From assembly GCA_002127295.1 (NCBI GenBank), contig NFUV01000001.1:2118538-2182537 (forward strand): a stretch of DNA of 64,000 bases, given 5' to 3'. This document shows positions 1 through 9,652 of the stretch, piece by piece. How positions within the stretch are numbered: the first letter of the stretch is position 1; each line of letters opens with the position of its first letter. The notes beneath the pieces are model-generated. The model was not told the DNA's origin and did not search any database. It saw only the letters and a program-made list of their open reading frames with translations. The position numbers and the translations under genes were made by a program. Source of the DNA: Chitinophagaceae bacterium IBVUCB2. Lineage in GTDB: Bacteria > Bacteroidota > Bacteroidia > Chitinophagales > Chitinophagaceae.

Positions 1-203
1 GAACTTAGTACACAAGTAATGTGTATTAAGAAGGCTATAAGATACAATGAAATGGAATATCTGCATCAAATGGGTATTTAAATGTAGAAAATAATCCACG
101 AAAACCTGGTGTTAGTAATAAAAATAGCTTTCTGAATGCAATGGCATGGTTTTTTGAATAGTGTAGATGAAAACAAATTATTACTTCATTAAAACAAACG
201 ATT

Positions 204-395
204 ATGGGCAGAAAGAATATAGGATTGTTGTTGGCTGCGGCCGCAGCATATGGAATTTTCAGGTATTCCAAAATGACACCTGAACAAAAGAACAGCCTTA
301 TGACAAAAGGTAAAGATCTTCTTAATAAAAATCTGGGCAGTTTAAAGAATACAGTCAACAAGGCAAATTCAGCAGTATCTGAAAGAGGTTATTAA
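204..395 (+). CDS. small hypothetical membrane-associated protein, 63 aa
   Basis: The protein has an Ala-rich hydrophobic stretch at residues 5-17 (LGLLLAAAAAYG-like, starting GLLLAAAAAYG), then a basic, amphipathic Lys/Asn-rich tail to residue 63. This layout resembles YtxH-type or other small membrane-anchored proteins, but I do not recognise a family and give no function. The start is the ATG after an A-rich leader and no Shine-Dalgarno site is visible. It is convergent with the next gene and shares a bidirectional terminator at 420-446, which supports a real transcription unit. It could also be a lineage-specific protein. Confidence 0.6.
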   Translation: MGRKNIGLLLAAAAAYGIFRYSKMTPEQKNSLMTKGKDLLNKNLGSLKNTVNKANSAVSERGY

Positions 396-419
396 TTAAC
401 AACTTTCGTTCTGCGAAAA

Positions 420-446
420 AGAGTTGCTCAGCAACTCTTTTTTTTA
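420..446. terminator. bidirectional intrinsic terminator
   Basis: A 7-8 bp perfect stem (AGAGTTGC / GCAACTCT, loop TCA) has a run of eight T on the plus strand and five A before it, which read as T on the minus strand. It separates the convergent genes ending at 395 (+) and 452 (-). Confidence 0.85.
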
Positions 447-451
447 TTTAC

Positions 452-997
452 TTACTCATCCTTGCTTCCTTTCTCTCCTACAAACCACTGTTCTTTATTT
501 TTAAACAGCACATTAAAAGTGGTAAGCGATCCATAACAACGGGTAATATATTGTTGAATATTTACTTTCTCCTCATCACTCAAGGTTTTGCTGCTGTTGA
601 TGTTTTGTTCCAGTACCCGAAGCCTGTCCCGCAGCATAACTATTTTATGAAAGAAATCTTCAACAGGAATTTCTTTCGGCTTTAAACTTTTATCTGCCGG
701 CTGGAGCAGCATCATTCCTTTTATCCATTTATCGCCCAACGGTACATTTTCGGTGATGCCACCCCAGAGACGTAAAATTTTAAGTAAAGATTTCTCTGCT
801 TCAGAATGAGTTTCAATTTCTGCCGTTACATTCTCCGGAATTATTTCATCCAACTTATCATCTGTTTTATCAATTTCTTTAATACCGGTATTGATAAAAG
901 AAATAATGTACGTAGCATATTTAATTCCTACAATAACGCCGGGCCCATGTTGGGTATGTTGTAATCTTGTTCCTATGCCAAGAGTTGTTTGTTCCAT
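452..997 (-). CDS. conserved hypothetical protein with SH3/Tudor-like N-terminus
   Basis: This 181-aa cytosolic protein has no signal peptide. Residues 7-35 contain GIGTRLQHTQHGPGVIVGI, resembling the small beta-barrel (SH3/Tudor/KOW-like) pattern G-x-R-x-x-H-x-x-G-x-G-x-V seen in CarD-like and UvrD C-terminal modules. The rest is acidic then helical, with a Trp/Gly segment near residue 78. It is the last gene of the long minus-strand run, 33 bases after the acylase gene. A role with nucleic acids or RNA polymerase would be a guess from the N-terminal pattern alone. Confidence 0.7.
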   Translation of the reverse strand: MEQTTLGIGTRLQHTQHGPGVIVGIKYATYIISFINTGIKEIDKTDDKLDEIIPENVTAEIETHSEAEKSLLKILRLWGGITENVPLGDKWIKGMMLLQPADKSLKPKEIPVEDFFHKIVMLRDRLRVLEQNINSSKTLSDEEKVNIQQYITRCYGSLTTFNVLFKNKEQWFVGEKGSKDE

Positions 998-1030
998 AGT
1001 AGAAAATAATTTCAGTTCGTAACGATCAAT

Positions 1031-3217
1031 TTATTGTCCGGGATGATAAGTTCTCTCTGCATTTTTTAATACATCTTCTTTGTAAAATAGCACCTCTTTA
1101 AATTGTCCCTTAGTGTACATTTCTAATTGATCAGTAAAATGTTTGGAGTTGGGATCACCACTATTGCCACCGGCAAGTAACGATTTTGCTTTTATTTTTT
1201 TACCAAACTCCACTGCACAAACAAAGCTGTTTCCAGCAACACCGTATCGTTTATTTGTACCTGGATAATAACGGCTATTATAAGAAGGCAACTGCCCCCA
1301 GGATGCCGAAGCAAAACCAACCGGTAAACTTGGCTGGTCATCTTTATATTTCTGTACAATATCACTGGAGATACGTTGGTAGCGATTGATATCTCCCCAT
1401 GGCATTTTCCAGGTGCCAAACTTTTTAGTCAGTTCTTTTAGTACAGCTGCTAATGGTGGTAATAACTCCTTGGCAGATGCAGTAGCAGCGAATTTTTTTA
1501 CCAGGGTTACCTGGTCATCCCAACCCTCATCAATATATATTCGTTGTATAGAAGCGGTAAGTTTTTGCGCCCATTCAATAGCCAATGTAGTAGCTATCGA
1601 ACTTTCGGAAGAATTGTAATCCCAGTTTTTTAACAATTGAATGGGTTCGGCTAAAACAGTATATAAAGAATCAGTAGAAGCAATATTTTTTTCAAAGGAG
1701 CTCACAACTGCAGGAACCAAAATTTCAAAGGCGGTTAACTTTCTATCATAACCTGCTGCAATTGTTTTTTCGATAGTGAATTTGTTTTCAGCAGCTAAAA
1801 CTCTTGCTGCATTAACTCCCCGAAAATTTTCACCATCCGGCGCCATGTACGCCGGGTAATTTTCTTTTTTAGGACTGCTGCTGCCGGAAACTGTAAAAGG
1901 AGTGGAGTTGCAATTTTGTATCCAGCCGGTTGCAGGGTTGTAAACATGTACTGTTTCATTTAATGGGTGCAAGCCTTTCCACTCAGTGGCAGAAGTTGTA
2001 CCATCAACAGCAAGACCCCAGTTTAAATTTTTATCCCGGCGGGGCATATAATTTCCATGCCAGTAGGCAATATTGCCTTTGTTGTCTGCAAATACCGTGT
2101 TGTTAGACGTATTGGCAAGCATGGCCATATTTTTTTTATAATCTTCTAATCCTTTTGTTTTTGTTCGGAGAAAGCTTTGCATCAAACTTTGCAGGGAACG
2201 ATTATAACCTCGTACACTTATCCATTGCCCGTTGCGATTGGCCATAATGGGGCCATGATGTGTATAATAGGTAGTGATGGCTTTTGTATGAATCACATCA
2301 TCTTTTTTATACCGGAGTGTAATTATTTTTTTTGTGACGGGTTTTAAAGCTTTGTTGTACTCGTAGAAAAGCTTGTCGTTCTTTTTTACAATTTTCTCCT
2401 TGTACATATCTGCCACATCCATATTGCCCGATGTATGCATCCACCCGCAGTATTGATTGAAACCCTGGTAAACAAAAAACTGTCCCCAGGTAACCGCCCC
2501 ATACACATTCAATCCTTCTTCACTTACTACCTGTACTTCCGGACGGAAATAAAAAGTAACATGTGGATTGATATATAAAATTGCATTACCCGAAGCTGTT
2601 TTGGAGGGAGCAATAGCAAAACCATTAGAGCCGATGGTTTGCTCTTCAAAAAAATCCTTTGTTTTAGCGATAGTTGGAGCTGTATCACCGAGATAGAATT
2701 TTTTTACATCATTCTCCGTTATATCGCCGGTGCTGATAGCACCAATACTGCCATCGGTCCAGAGTAATTGATACCAGGGTTTGAAACGGGTAAGCAATGC
2801 TGGTTTTACTTCCGGATGTTTATAGAGATAGTAATTAATGCCATCTGCATAGGCATTCAATAATTTTTGTAACCACACCGGACTTTTTTTATAATCCGCC
2901 ACCGCTTCGGCAGAATCAATGATAAGTTTTATATAGAGATCATCCTGCAATGAAGTTTCTCCTTTTACCTCACTCATTCTACCCAGCTTTTCAATATAGT
3001 TCATCTCCACCCGTTTGAAGTCGTCTTCGCATTGCGCATAGAGTAATCCAAAAACAGCATCGGCATCTGTTTTACCATAAATATGCGGAATGCCCCAATT
3101 GTCACGGACAATCGTTACTTGTTTGGATTGTTTTTCCCAACGGTTGATTTCATCCTTGGAAAAAGATTGCGCAAATAATTGAACGGGGAACAGGACAAAA
3201 AGAAGTAATTTTTTCAT
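1031..3217 (-). CDS. penicillin acylase family protein (Ntn hydrolase)
   Basis: A 728-aa precursor with a signal peptide (residues 1-16, ending FAQ) and the penicillin-acylase fold. The family self-cleaves before an N-terminal Ser; here the likely site is Gly196-Ser197 in TIGSNGFAIA. The classical motif is GSNNW-like, so the residues after Ser-Asn differ slightly. The N-terminal alpha chain carries the usual WGIPHIYG start (residues 41-48). Family members hydrolyse amide bonds of penicillins, acyl-homoserine lactones or N-acyl amino acids in the periplasm; the substrate cannot be told here. It lies in a block of other secreted amide hydrolases. Confidence 0.9.
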   Translation of the reverse strand: MKKLLLFVLFPVQLFAQSFSKDEINRWEKQSKQVTIVRDNWGIPHIYGKTDADAVFGLLYAQCEDDFKRVEMNYIEKLGRMSEVKGETSLQDDLYIKLIIDSAEAVADYKKSPVWLQKLLNAYADGINYYLYKHPEVKPALLTRFKPWYQLLWTDGSIGAISTGDITENDVKKFYLGDTAPTIAKTKDFFEEQTIGSNGFAIAPSKTASGNAILYINPHVTFYFRPEVQVVSEEGLNVYGAVTWGQFFVYQGFNQYCGWMHTSGNMDVADMYKEKIVKKNDKLFYEYNKALKPVTKKIITLRYKKDDVIHTKAITTYYTHHGPIMANRNGQWISVRGYNRSLQSLMQSFLRTKTKGLEDYKKNMAMLANTSNNTVFADNKGNIAYWHGNYMPRRDKNLNWGLAVDGTTSATEWKGLHPLNETVHVYNPATGWIQNCNSTPFTVSGSSSPKKENYPAYMAPDGENFRGVNAARVLAAENKFTIEKTIAAGYDRKLTAFEILVPAVVSSFEKNIASTDSLYTVLAEPIQLLKNWDYNSSESSIATTLAIEWAQKLTASIQRIYIDEGWDDQVTLVKKFAATASAKELLPPLAAVLKELTKKFGTWKMPWGDINRYQRISSDIVQKYKDDQPSLPVGFASASWGQLPSYNSRYYPGTNKRYGVAGNSFVCAVEFGKKIKAKSLLAGGNSGDPNSKHFTDQLEMYTKGQFKEVLFYKEDVLKNAERTYHPGQ

Positions 3218-3233
3218 CCTGAAAAGTTATGAA

Positions 3234-4625
3234 TTATTTCTTTTCCAACTCTTCGATTGTTTTTTTAGCATTGGCCAACCGTATTGCTTTATTCTTCTCC
3301 ACCAATTTATGCGTAGCCCATTTTTCTAATTTATGATGTAATGGAACTAATAATGCTGCAATACAAACTAATGCCAGTAGCATAAGCACCGGAGAATGGT
3401 GGGTGATGCGTTCTAAAAATGGATGAAGTAGTAGGTTTAGAAATTCAAATACTAATAGCAACGCTACCACTCCAAGAAACTGAATCAGCTTTGTATTGCT
3501 GATATGGCGGCGGCTGAGCATTAAAAATAAAAAGATAAATGTGATAATACCGAGAGCAAGTAAGGCGTATTGAATATTTTGCTTTCGTTGCTGTTCTTCT
3601 TTTACTTTTTCTGCGGCTACTTCCTGCTGCCGCAGATCTTCTTCAAAAGTCATTAACAGTATTTGCTGATTGGCTTTGCTGCTGGTTAATGAATCATTTG
3701 CTGTTTTTAAAATTTTTGCATACTTCAAAGTGCTGTCGCAATTGGTTTTTTCATAGATATCAGCAAGTAGTTGGGCCGGCTTGCTGCTTAAATAAAAGAA
3801 AGACGTTTTGTTTACTGCGGCTATTGCTTTTTTAGCATATAGTATACAGGAGTCTGTTTGATTGACCCGTTGATAATGCTGGGCTAACCCCGTATACGCC
3901 AAATTAAGGTATCTGACATAGGATGTGCCGTATGTTTCTTTTATGGCCATATTAAAATAACTAATGGCAAGAGGCGCATTACCCAGTTTGCTATGTACAC
4001 CGCCTAAGTTTGTAAAAATCAGACCAGGTGCAAGGTTGGTATCTTTTAATCGTAATGATATTTCATAAGCCCGTTGAGAATACATCAACGAGGAATCTAA
4101 TTTATTGGTAGCAAGATATACCTGGCCTAAATTTAGCGGAGCCCAACTTTTTATTATTTCAACTTTCCCCATTTCAGCATGTGATGTTGCAGACAGGTAT
4201 AAGCTAATTGCTTTGTCATATTCCTCACGGTCTTTGTAAACATGCGCCATTTGATTTTCAGTGATAGCCAAAAGCGACAGGTTGTTGCTTTTTTCTGCTA
4301 ATGCGATAGCCCGGTGGTGATAATCTAACGCTTTAATATTGTTTCCCAGCAAGCGGTATCCCTGGCCTAAAAAGCTATAGGAATACGCTTCTTGATTGCT
4401 GTTTTTTGTTGTTTGTGAATGATTCAGCATTTTTAATCCCGTTTCAATAATCCATTCAGGATTATTATTGACTTCAAGGGTGTAAAGTCGTACCAATAAA
4501 TCAACTTTTTTGTCTTCATCTTTTTCTATAGCAACTTGTTGCAGTATGGAATCTACGTTTGGCTTTTGTGCAAATAAATTTTGCATACTTGCAATAAAAC
4601 AAAAGAGGATTACTTTTTTTTTCAT
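3234..4625 (-). CDS. TPR-repeat membrane protein (sensor-like, no kinase domain)
   Basis: A 463-aa protein with a signal peptide (ends FAQ), about six TPR-type helical repeats (residues 25-310), a Lys/Glu/Gln-rich coiled coil (about 325-350), and then three membrane spans (about 352-370, 380-400, 412-430). A charged tail follows. In Bacteroidota this order often precedes a LytS- or HisKA-type kinase domain, but here the protein stops after the spans. It may act as a periplasmic protein-protein scaffold. The gap to the downstream acylase gene is 16 bases. Confidence 0.8.
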   Translation of the reverse strand: MKKKVILFCFIASMQNLFAQKPNVDSILQQVAIEKDEDKKVDLLVRLYTLEVNNNPEWIIETGLKMLNHSQTTKNSNQEAYSYSFLGQGYRLLGNNIKALDYHHRAIALAEKSNNLSLLAITENQMAHVYKDREEYDKAISLYLSATSHAEMGKVEIIKSWAPLNLGQVYLATNKLDSSLMYSQRAYEISLRLKDTNLAPGLIFTNLGGVHSKLGNAPLAISYFNMAIKETYGTSYVRYLNLAYTGLAQHYQRVNQTDSCILYAKKAIAAVNKTSFFYLSSKPAQLLADIYEKTNCDSTLKYAKILKTANDSLTSSKANQQILLMTFEEDLRQQEVAAEKVKEEQQRKQNIQYALLALGIITFIFLFLMLSRRHISNTKLIQFLGVVALLLVFEFLNLLLHPFLERITHHSPVLMLLALVCIAALLVPLHHKLEKWATHKLVEKNKAIRLANAKKTIEELEKK

Positions 4626-4632
4626 AATTCAG

Positions 4633-5955
4633 TTAATTCGTTTTCTTCTTTGGTTGTTGCTGTGTGCTGCAATGTATACCACCGCCGCTCCAGTTTTGCA
4701 TGATAGCATCAATAAATACGATCTTTCTTCCCGGAAATTGTTCTTCAAATATTTTACGTACCTGTTCTTCTTTTTCTTTGGAGGAACCGAAAGCTGTATA
4801 TGTAGGTAATAATACCAAACCATTTGTAACTAAGTAGTTCATGTAGCTGCCCGCAGGAACTCTCAACAAAGTATCACCCACTTTTGGTTTTTCGGAAGGA
4901 ATGAAATTATTAACTTCCACATCAAATGTTACTTCCGCAGAATCAATTTTTTCTCTTGCCAGTATTTTCTTTGTAATCAAGTCCGGTAATGGTACTTTAA
5001 TAATGGTAAACGACTTACCATCCTGGTCTTTTGAAGCCTTAAGAATCTTATAGTTCTCATTCATCCGTTCATAATTCATTCGGTTGATGGGGTTGAGGTC
5101 TTTTTCTTTTTCATCAACCCATGCCAGCAGAATAGTTTTTGGATCAGCAAAACGAACAAACTCATCGGTATGGCCGCCAGTGCCACCGCCCACATAGTTA
5201 GCTACTATGCGTCGAAAAAAACTTTTAGGATCATCTGCCAAACCTTCCTTCATCCAGATAATATTGCTGACCCCTAAAACCTTTTTCATTTCTGCTTCAA
5301 TATATTCTTTTTTCATATCAGGGTTGCGCTGAAAAACCGTTGCTTCACATAGTATCAGCGTACCTGCTCCGTTTACTTCAATGGCACCACCTTCATGTAT
5401 CACATTTGTTTTAAAAATTTTTGCTCCTTCCTTTATAGCCATCAGGCTGTCAACAGCTGCTGTTTGTAATCTAAATTCTTTTCGCAAATTCAAATAATGA
5501 GTGACACTGTCTTTATTGCCATTATACTTTAGCTCCAAAAAGCCAGGGTATCCATAACTGTTCCAGGCAAAATCCGCAACGCCCAATTCTCCTTTTCCAT
5601 TTACTAAAAAAGCCGCTCCATGGTCACGGATCCAATAACGATCTCCGGGTATGATGTACCGCTTGTACATATTACTGTCAACTCCCTGCGATGTGAGATA
5701 TGTTATCGCTTTATACATCAGCGTATCATTATGAAAAGCCATCTTCACCGTAACGTTCGGTGCCAACGCTTTGATGATGTCTGCAACAGCAGGGTAGTAG
5801 CCACGCAAACTATCTTTCTCCCACCCGAGCCAAACAGCATCATGTGGCTCCCACTCAGCAGGCATATAAAATGTTTCGGCAGGACGTTCGAACTTTTTTG
5901 TATTGCAGGCAAAAAGGATGAATGCTGAAAAGGCTACTCTGATAAATAGTTTCAT
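4633..5955 (-). CDS. agmatine deiminase / peptidylarginine deiminase family lipoprotein
   Basis: A 440-aa protein with a lipobox (ILFAC, Cys17), so probably lipid-anchored. The guanidino-group-modifying fold is clear: DRYWIRDHG at 105-113, HEGGAIEV at 187-194, GGHTDEF at 260-266 (His262, Asp264), and the nucleophile in GGGIHC (Cys429). The family hydrolyses agmatine or arginine side chains to carbamoyl products plus ammonia. The lipoprotein export signal fits the bacterial peptidylarginine deiminase branch better than cytosolic AguA. It is separated from the M20 hydrolase by 3 bases and is likely co-transcribed with it. Confidence 0.88.
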   Translation of the reverse strand: MKLFIRVAFSAFILFACNTKKFERPAETFYMPAEWEPHDAVWLGWEKDSLRGYYPAVADIIKALAPNVTVKMAFHNDTLMYKAITYLTSQGVDSNMYKRYIIPGDRYWIRDHGAAFLVNGKGELGVADFAWNSYGYPGFLELKYNGNKDSVTHYLNLRKEFRLQTAAVDSLMAIKEGAKIFKTNVIHEGGAIEVNGAGTLILCEATVFQRNPDMKKEYIEAEMKKVLGVSNIIWMKEGLADDPKSFFRRIVANYVGGGTGGHTDEFVRFADPKTILLAWVDEKEKDLNPINRMNYERMNENYKILKASKDQDGKSFTIIKVPLPDLITKKILAREKIDSAEVTFDVEVNNFIPSEKPKVGDTLLRVPAGSYMNYLVTNGLVLLPTYTAFGSSKEKEEQVRKIFEEQFPGRKIVFIDAIMQNWSGGGIHCSTQQQPKKKTN

Positions 5956-5958
5956 ATT

Positions 5959-7278
5959 TTATTCTTTATCTATTTTCAAAATCGTTTGGAATAAAACATT
6001 TGCTCCATTGGCCATATCTGTTGCTGTTGAAAATTCTTTGGGTGAATGACTGATACCGGCTACACTGGGTATAAATATCATAGCAGCAGGTGCTATTGAA
6101 GCGATATGCTGCGAATCATGCCCGGCACCACTTTGCATAAACTTAGTGGTAAAGCCCAATGCTTTGGCAGATGCGTTGATAAATTGTTGTAATTTTTTAT
6201 CTGTTAATGCAGGTTTCGATTCATTGGCCTGGCGTTCAAAACTGATTTTTGTTTTTGTAGCAACTGCAATGGTTGCGGCCCGCTTTTGCATGTTTCGAAA
6301 AAGCATTTCAATTTTATCACCTGATAAATCCCGTATTTCCAAACCCAACACTACTTTACCGGGAATGACATTATAAGCACCGGGTTGTACAGTAATTTTT
6401 CCAACTGTACCCACCTGGTTTCCTTTTACACTGTTGGCCACTTCATTTACAGCAATAATAAATTTGGATGCAGCTAGCAAAGCATCTTGCCGCAGGTTCA
6501 TAGGCGTAGTACCCGCATGGTTAGCAAAACCTTCAATGGTTACTTCCCAATGCACAATACCCACAATACCTTCCACCACACCAACCTGTATCTTTTCTTT
6601 TTCTAATATACCCCCTTGCTCAATATGCAATTCAACCCATGCATGTATATCTCCTTTTTTACGGATGCAGGATTTAATAGTATCGGGATTGCCGCCAATG
6701 GCTTTAATACCTTCTGCCATGGTTAAACCACTTTGGCTTTTTTGCTTAAGACCTTCTGCAGTCATATCGCCTACCATGGCCTTGCTGCCAATGGTGCCAC
6801 CTTCTTCATTTCCAAAAATGATCACTTCCAGCGGATGTTCTGTAACAAAATTGTTTTCATTGAGTATTTCTATTACTTCCAGTGCAGCAATGGAGCCAAG
6901 TGTACCATCATAGTTGCCGCCATCGGGCACCATATCTATATGCGAACCGAAGCCAATAGGTTTGAGTGATGCATTTTTTCCGTTGCGTTTACCGATGATA
7001 TTACCTGCTGCATCAATGGTTGGATCAAGCCCTGCTTTTTTCATCAGCTCCATAAACCAGGCTCGTCCTTCAATGTCGCCTTTGGTGTAAGCTACTCTGT
7101 AATTGCGACCTTTTTCATCCACACCAAATTTTGCCAGTTCAAAAATGCGGCTTTCAATGCGTTTGCCGTTTACGCTTAAACCTGTTCCTGTTTTTTTATT
7201 ATTGGAAAGTAGGGAACCAAATACACCCATGCCGATAACGGTGAGTGATGATTGTTGAATGAAGTTTCTGCGTTGCAT
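5959..7278 (-). CDS. M20-family N-carbamoyl-L-amino-acid hydrolase / allantoate amidohydrolase-like
   Basis: A 439-aa metallo-amidohydrolase with a twin-arginine signal (QRRNFIQ then a hydrophobic stretch, residues 2-24), so exported folded. The di-zinc site is visible: GSHIDMVPDGGNYDG (111-125, His113 and Asp124), GNEEGG (156-161), then HIEQGG, HAGTTPM and a C-terminal GAGHDSQ. The family removes carbamoyl or ureido groups from amino acids (HyuC, AllC). Its neighbour, an arginine deiminase-type enzyme, produces ureido (citrulline-type) groups, so a joint pathway is possible but is only inferred from position. Confidence 0.9.
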   Translation of the reverse strand: MQRRNFIQQSSLTVIGMGVFGSLLSNNKKTGTGLSVNGKRIESRIFELAKFGVDEKGRNYRVAYTKGDIEGRAWFMELMKKAGLDPTIDAAGNIIGKRNGKNASLKPIGFGSHIDMVPDGGNYDGTLGSIAALEVIEILNENNFVTEHPLEVIIFGNEEGGTIGSKAMVGDMTAEGLKQKSQSGLTMAEGIKAIGGNPDTIKSCIRKKGDIHAWVELHIEQGGILEKEKIQVGVVEGIVGIVHWEVTIEGFANHAGTTPMNLRQDALLAASKFIIAVNEVANSVKGNQVGTVGKITVQPGAYNVIPGKVVLGLEIRDLSGDKIEMLFRNMQKRAATIAVATKTKISFERQANESKPALTDKKLQQFINASAKALGFTTKFMQSGAGHDSQHIASIAPAAMIFIPSVAGISHSPKEFSTATDMANGANVLFQTILKIDKE

Positions 7279-7335
7279 AGTATTTTAGTTTTATTATCAT
7301 CGGTCATTTAGGGCAGACTGTTTTACAAAAACAAT

Positions 7336-8493
7336 TTATTTAACCCGGTTATATTTTTTCAAAATATCTATTACCAGTTTATGCGGCATGGCATGAGATT
7401 TATTTCCATTAATACCTTCCATCGTTTCAGCAGCCACCATGGCATTAACAATGGCTTCTTCTGTGGCCTGTATCGTGGCTTCAAATAGAGGATTGATTTC
7501 ATCATTCGGTAGTGTTTCAACGTTTGTAAAATTGACCCGTTGAAAAGCAGAGGGGTTAGCGGTAGAAAAAGCAATGAAAATATCGCCAGAGCCATTGGTG
7601 CCTTGTCCGCCCACTTGCCCGATACCTAATGAAACCCGTTGTACAATTCTTTTCAACTGGTGAGGTAAAACCGGCGCATCAGTAGCAACCACCACTATTA
7701 TAGAACCATCACCCGGTTGATACGAAGGCGGAGCTTTGAATTCATTATTTAATGTATCAATTAATTCTTTGCCTACCGGTACACCGGAAATGGTGAGGTT
7801 TCTTTTTCTTCCGAAATTAGCTTGCACAAAAACCCCCAGTGTATAAGTAGAGTCTTTAATTTTTATTATTCTTGATGAACTACCCGAGCCGCCTTTAAAT
7901 CCCAAACACATCATACCGGTGCCACCACCAACATTGCCTTCTTTTATTAAACCACTCTTTGCACTGTCTAATGCCTCATATGCATTGCTTTCTTTTACAT
8001 GAAAACCATAGATGTCATTTAAGAAGCCATCATAGGTTTCTGCGACTACGGGATAAGTGTACCAGAAATCCTCTTTGTACCAGCCTTTTTTTACATACCA
8101 TTTTAATACGGCATCTCTTACTGTACCTACACTGTTGGTGTTTGTAATCATTACTGGCCCTTCCAGAAAACCGGATTCAGTTAACCATGTTGTTCCGGTC
8201 ATTTCGCCATTACCATTTAAAGTGTACCAGTTTCCATAAACAGGATTATTGTTTTTTCCTCTTGGTAAAATAGCAGTAACACCAGTTCGCACCGGGCCTT
8301 TGCCTCTTATGTTTTTTCCTGTTCCCGAAATGATGGTGCTATATCCAACTTCCACACCTTTTACATCAGTGATGGCATTAAATTTTCCCGGTGTGCCATC
8401 AAAAGGAATTCCGATGTCTCTTGCTCGGGGTTTTTGGGCATAGGAGATAGCACAAAGAATGGCCAGAGAATGAAGTAAAATTATTTTTTTCAT
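7336..8493 (-). CDS. P1/DmpA family (S58) aminopeptidase
   Basis: A 385-aa precursor with a signal peptide (ends YAQ). The DmpA fold is shown by the N-terminal GKFNAITDVKGVEVG, GNVGGGTGM (186-194) and the self-cleavage/nucleophile region PGDGSIIVVVATDAP with Gly263-Ser264. DmpA-type enzymes mature by cleavage at that Gly-Ser bond and release N-terminal D- or L-amino acids, beta-amino acids or amides. The exported form and its company of amidohydrolases suggest periplasmic processing of non-standard peptides. Substrate specificity is unknown. Confidence 0.9.
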   Translation of the reverse strand: MKKIILLHSLAILCAISYAQKPRARDIGIPFDGTPGKFNAITDVKGVEVGYSTIISGTGKNIRGKGPVRTGVTAILPRGKNNNPVYGNWYTLNGNGEMTGTTWLTESGFLEGPVMITNTNSVGTVRDAVLKWYVKKGWYKEDFWYTYPVVAETYDGFLNDIYGFHVKESNAYEALDSAKSGLIKEGNVGGGTGMMCLGFKGGSGSSSRIIKIKDSTYTLGVFVQANFGRKRNLTISGVPVGKELIDTLNNEFKAPPSYQPGDGSIIVVVATDAPVLPHQLKRIVQRVSLGIGQVGGQGTNGSGDIFIAFSTANPSAFQRVNFTNVETLPNDEINPLFEATIQATEEAIVNAMVAAETMEGINGNKSHAMPHKLVIDILKKYNRVK

Positions 8494-8513
8494 GATATGT
8501 GGTGGCGTTGGTT

Positions 8514-8981
8514 TTAACTACGTTTAATCAATGTTGAATGGAGATGTTTTACTCTCCACTGTTTATTTACTTTAACTAAAATTACTGTTTCAAGCCATTG
8601 TACCATTGACTGTTTGCCATCTCTTGTTATTGCTGATTGAAGACGATAAGTAACCCATGCCGTAGTCTTATCTACCTTGGTATTGATGAACTCAAAACTA
8701 TTGGTACGTTTAAAATCGGCTGACTGATTTAGCGTAATGGCTTTAAGGATAAGTGTATCTATATTCCATACCTGGCCATATTCGTATAGTGTAATATCTG
8801 CTGTGCTATGGGTTTTCAGGCTGACAGAATCACGGTTTGATAATGCATCAAACATTTTTATGACCGCTTGCTGGGCTGCCTGCTGGTTCTTGGTTGTTGG
8901 TTGCTGTGCATGTAAAATCGCTATGCATAAAATTGCGGGGAAAAGCAGTGATATTTTTTTCAGCAGTTGTTTTTTACTCAT
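8514..8981 (-). CDS. secreted SnoaL/NTF2-like (DUF4440-type) protein
   Basis: A 155-aa protein with a signal peptide (ends LHAQQ) and a single NTF2-like cone-fold domain. Its pattern is an N-terminal helix (AVIKMFDALSNRDSVSL), a central ITLYEYGQVW strand and a C-terminal WLETVILVK / QWRVKHLHST strand pair. Such domains bind small molecules or act as subunits; no catalytic function can be assigned. Its start overlaps the end of the upstream DUF2306 gene by 4 bases (ATGA), indicating translational coupling. Confidence 0.75.
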   Translation of the reverse strand: MSKKQLLKKISLLFPAILCIAILHAQQPTTKNQQAAQQAVIKMFDALSNRDSVSLKTHSTADITLYEYGQVWNIDTLILKAITLNQSADFKRTNSFEFINTKVDKTTAWVTYRLQSAITRDGKQSMVQWLETVILVKVNKQWRVKHLHSTLIKRS

Positions 8982-9595
8982 GCAGTTTGCTTTTTATCTT
9001 TTATCAACCAATAAAGATGGAACAATAACAATGGAACCAGCCATACAAATACATCTGAAATCAGAAATGCTGTTGACTCGTTCGGAAATATAGAATTGAA
9101 TACACCCATAGCAAAAGCATCAATTACCCGTATCGTTACAAAATAAGCCGCACAGATAAAACTGCTGATCATCATCCGTTGATGCAGTACAATTTTTCGT
9201 TGCTTAATAAAATAGAAAGCAAGGATGATAAACAGCAGCCACAAACTGGTTACTATATATTGTGATGGCATACAGGCGGTACACCCTGTTCTGGGTAACA
9301 TCACATACAAGGAACCAATACAGAGTAACGACGAAAGAATATAGAGCTTGCCGGTTTTGCGATGAAAGGAAATGTATTTGTTGCGTATAGAAGGAGTGAA
9401 CTGCAGTATGGCGGTGCAATACACGATGATACCGGCAAAAATATGCAGTGCAAAAATGCTGTTGTCAAATGTGGCCTTATCTCCCCAATGTTCAAGAGAA
9501 CTATTCGTAAGATACTTATACTTCGGAATCAGTTTGTATAAAAAGAAACCGAAGAAGGCCAACCAAAAAACAGCTATGGCAATTTTCTTAAGCAT
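8978..9595 (-). CDS. DUF2306-like integral membrane protein
   Basis: A 205-aa protein with six predicted membrane segments. Conserved-looking polar positions occur in FHRKTGKLYIL and HQRMMISSF. These match the DUF2306 family of predicted membrane proteins, whose function is unknown. A CxxC pair (GCTACM) sits in a loop near residue 103. The gene overlaps the SnoaL-like gene by 4 bases, so the two are probably translated together. Confidence 0.75.
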   Translation of the reverse strand: MLKKIAIAVFWLAFFGFFLYKLIPKYKYLTNSSLEHWGDKATFDNSIFALHIFAGIIVYCTAILQFTPSIRNKYISFHRKTGKLYILSSLLCIGSLYVMLPRTGCTACMPSQYIVTSLWLLFIILAFYFIKQRKIVLHQRMMISSFICAAYFVTIRVIDAFAMGVFNSIFPNESTAFLISDVFVWLVPLLLFHLYWLIKDKKQTA

Positions 9596-9652
9596 GTATT
9601 GTTATTTACTTTCTATCCACCGGTTGATTTTTGTTTCCAAAATAATCAGCAA

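Noticed and set aside
35-361. 108-codon minus-strand frame over 204-395
   Set aside because: It overlaps the plus-strand 63-codon gene in antisense, is rich in Phe/Leu from AT composition and has no family pattern.
6434-6913. 159-codon plus-strand frame inside the M20 hydrolase gene
   Set aside because: It is antisense to a well-supported gene and shows Ser/Pro/Met-rich composition typical of a shadow frame.
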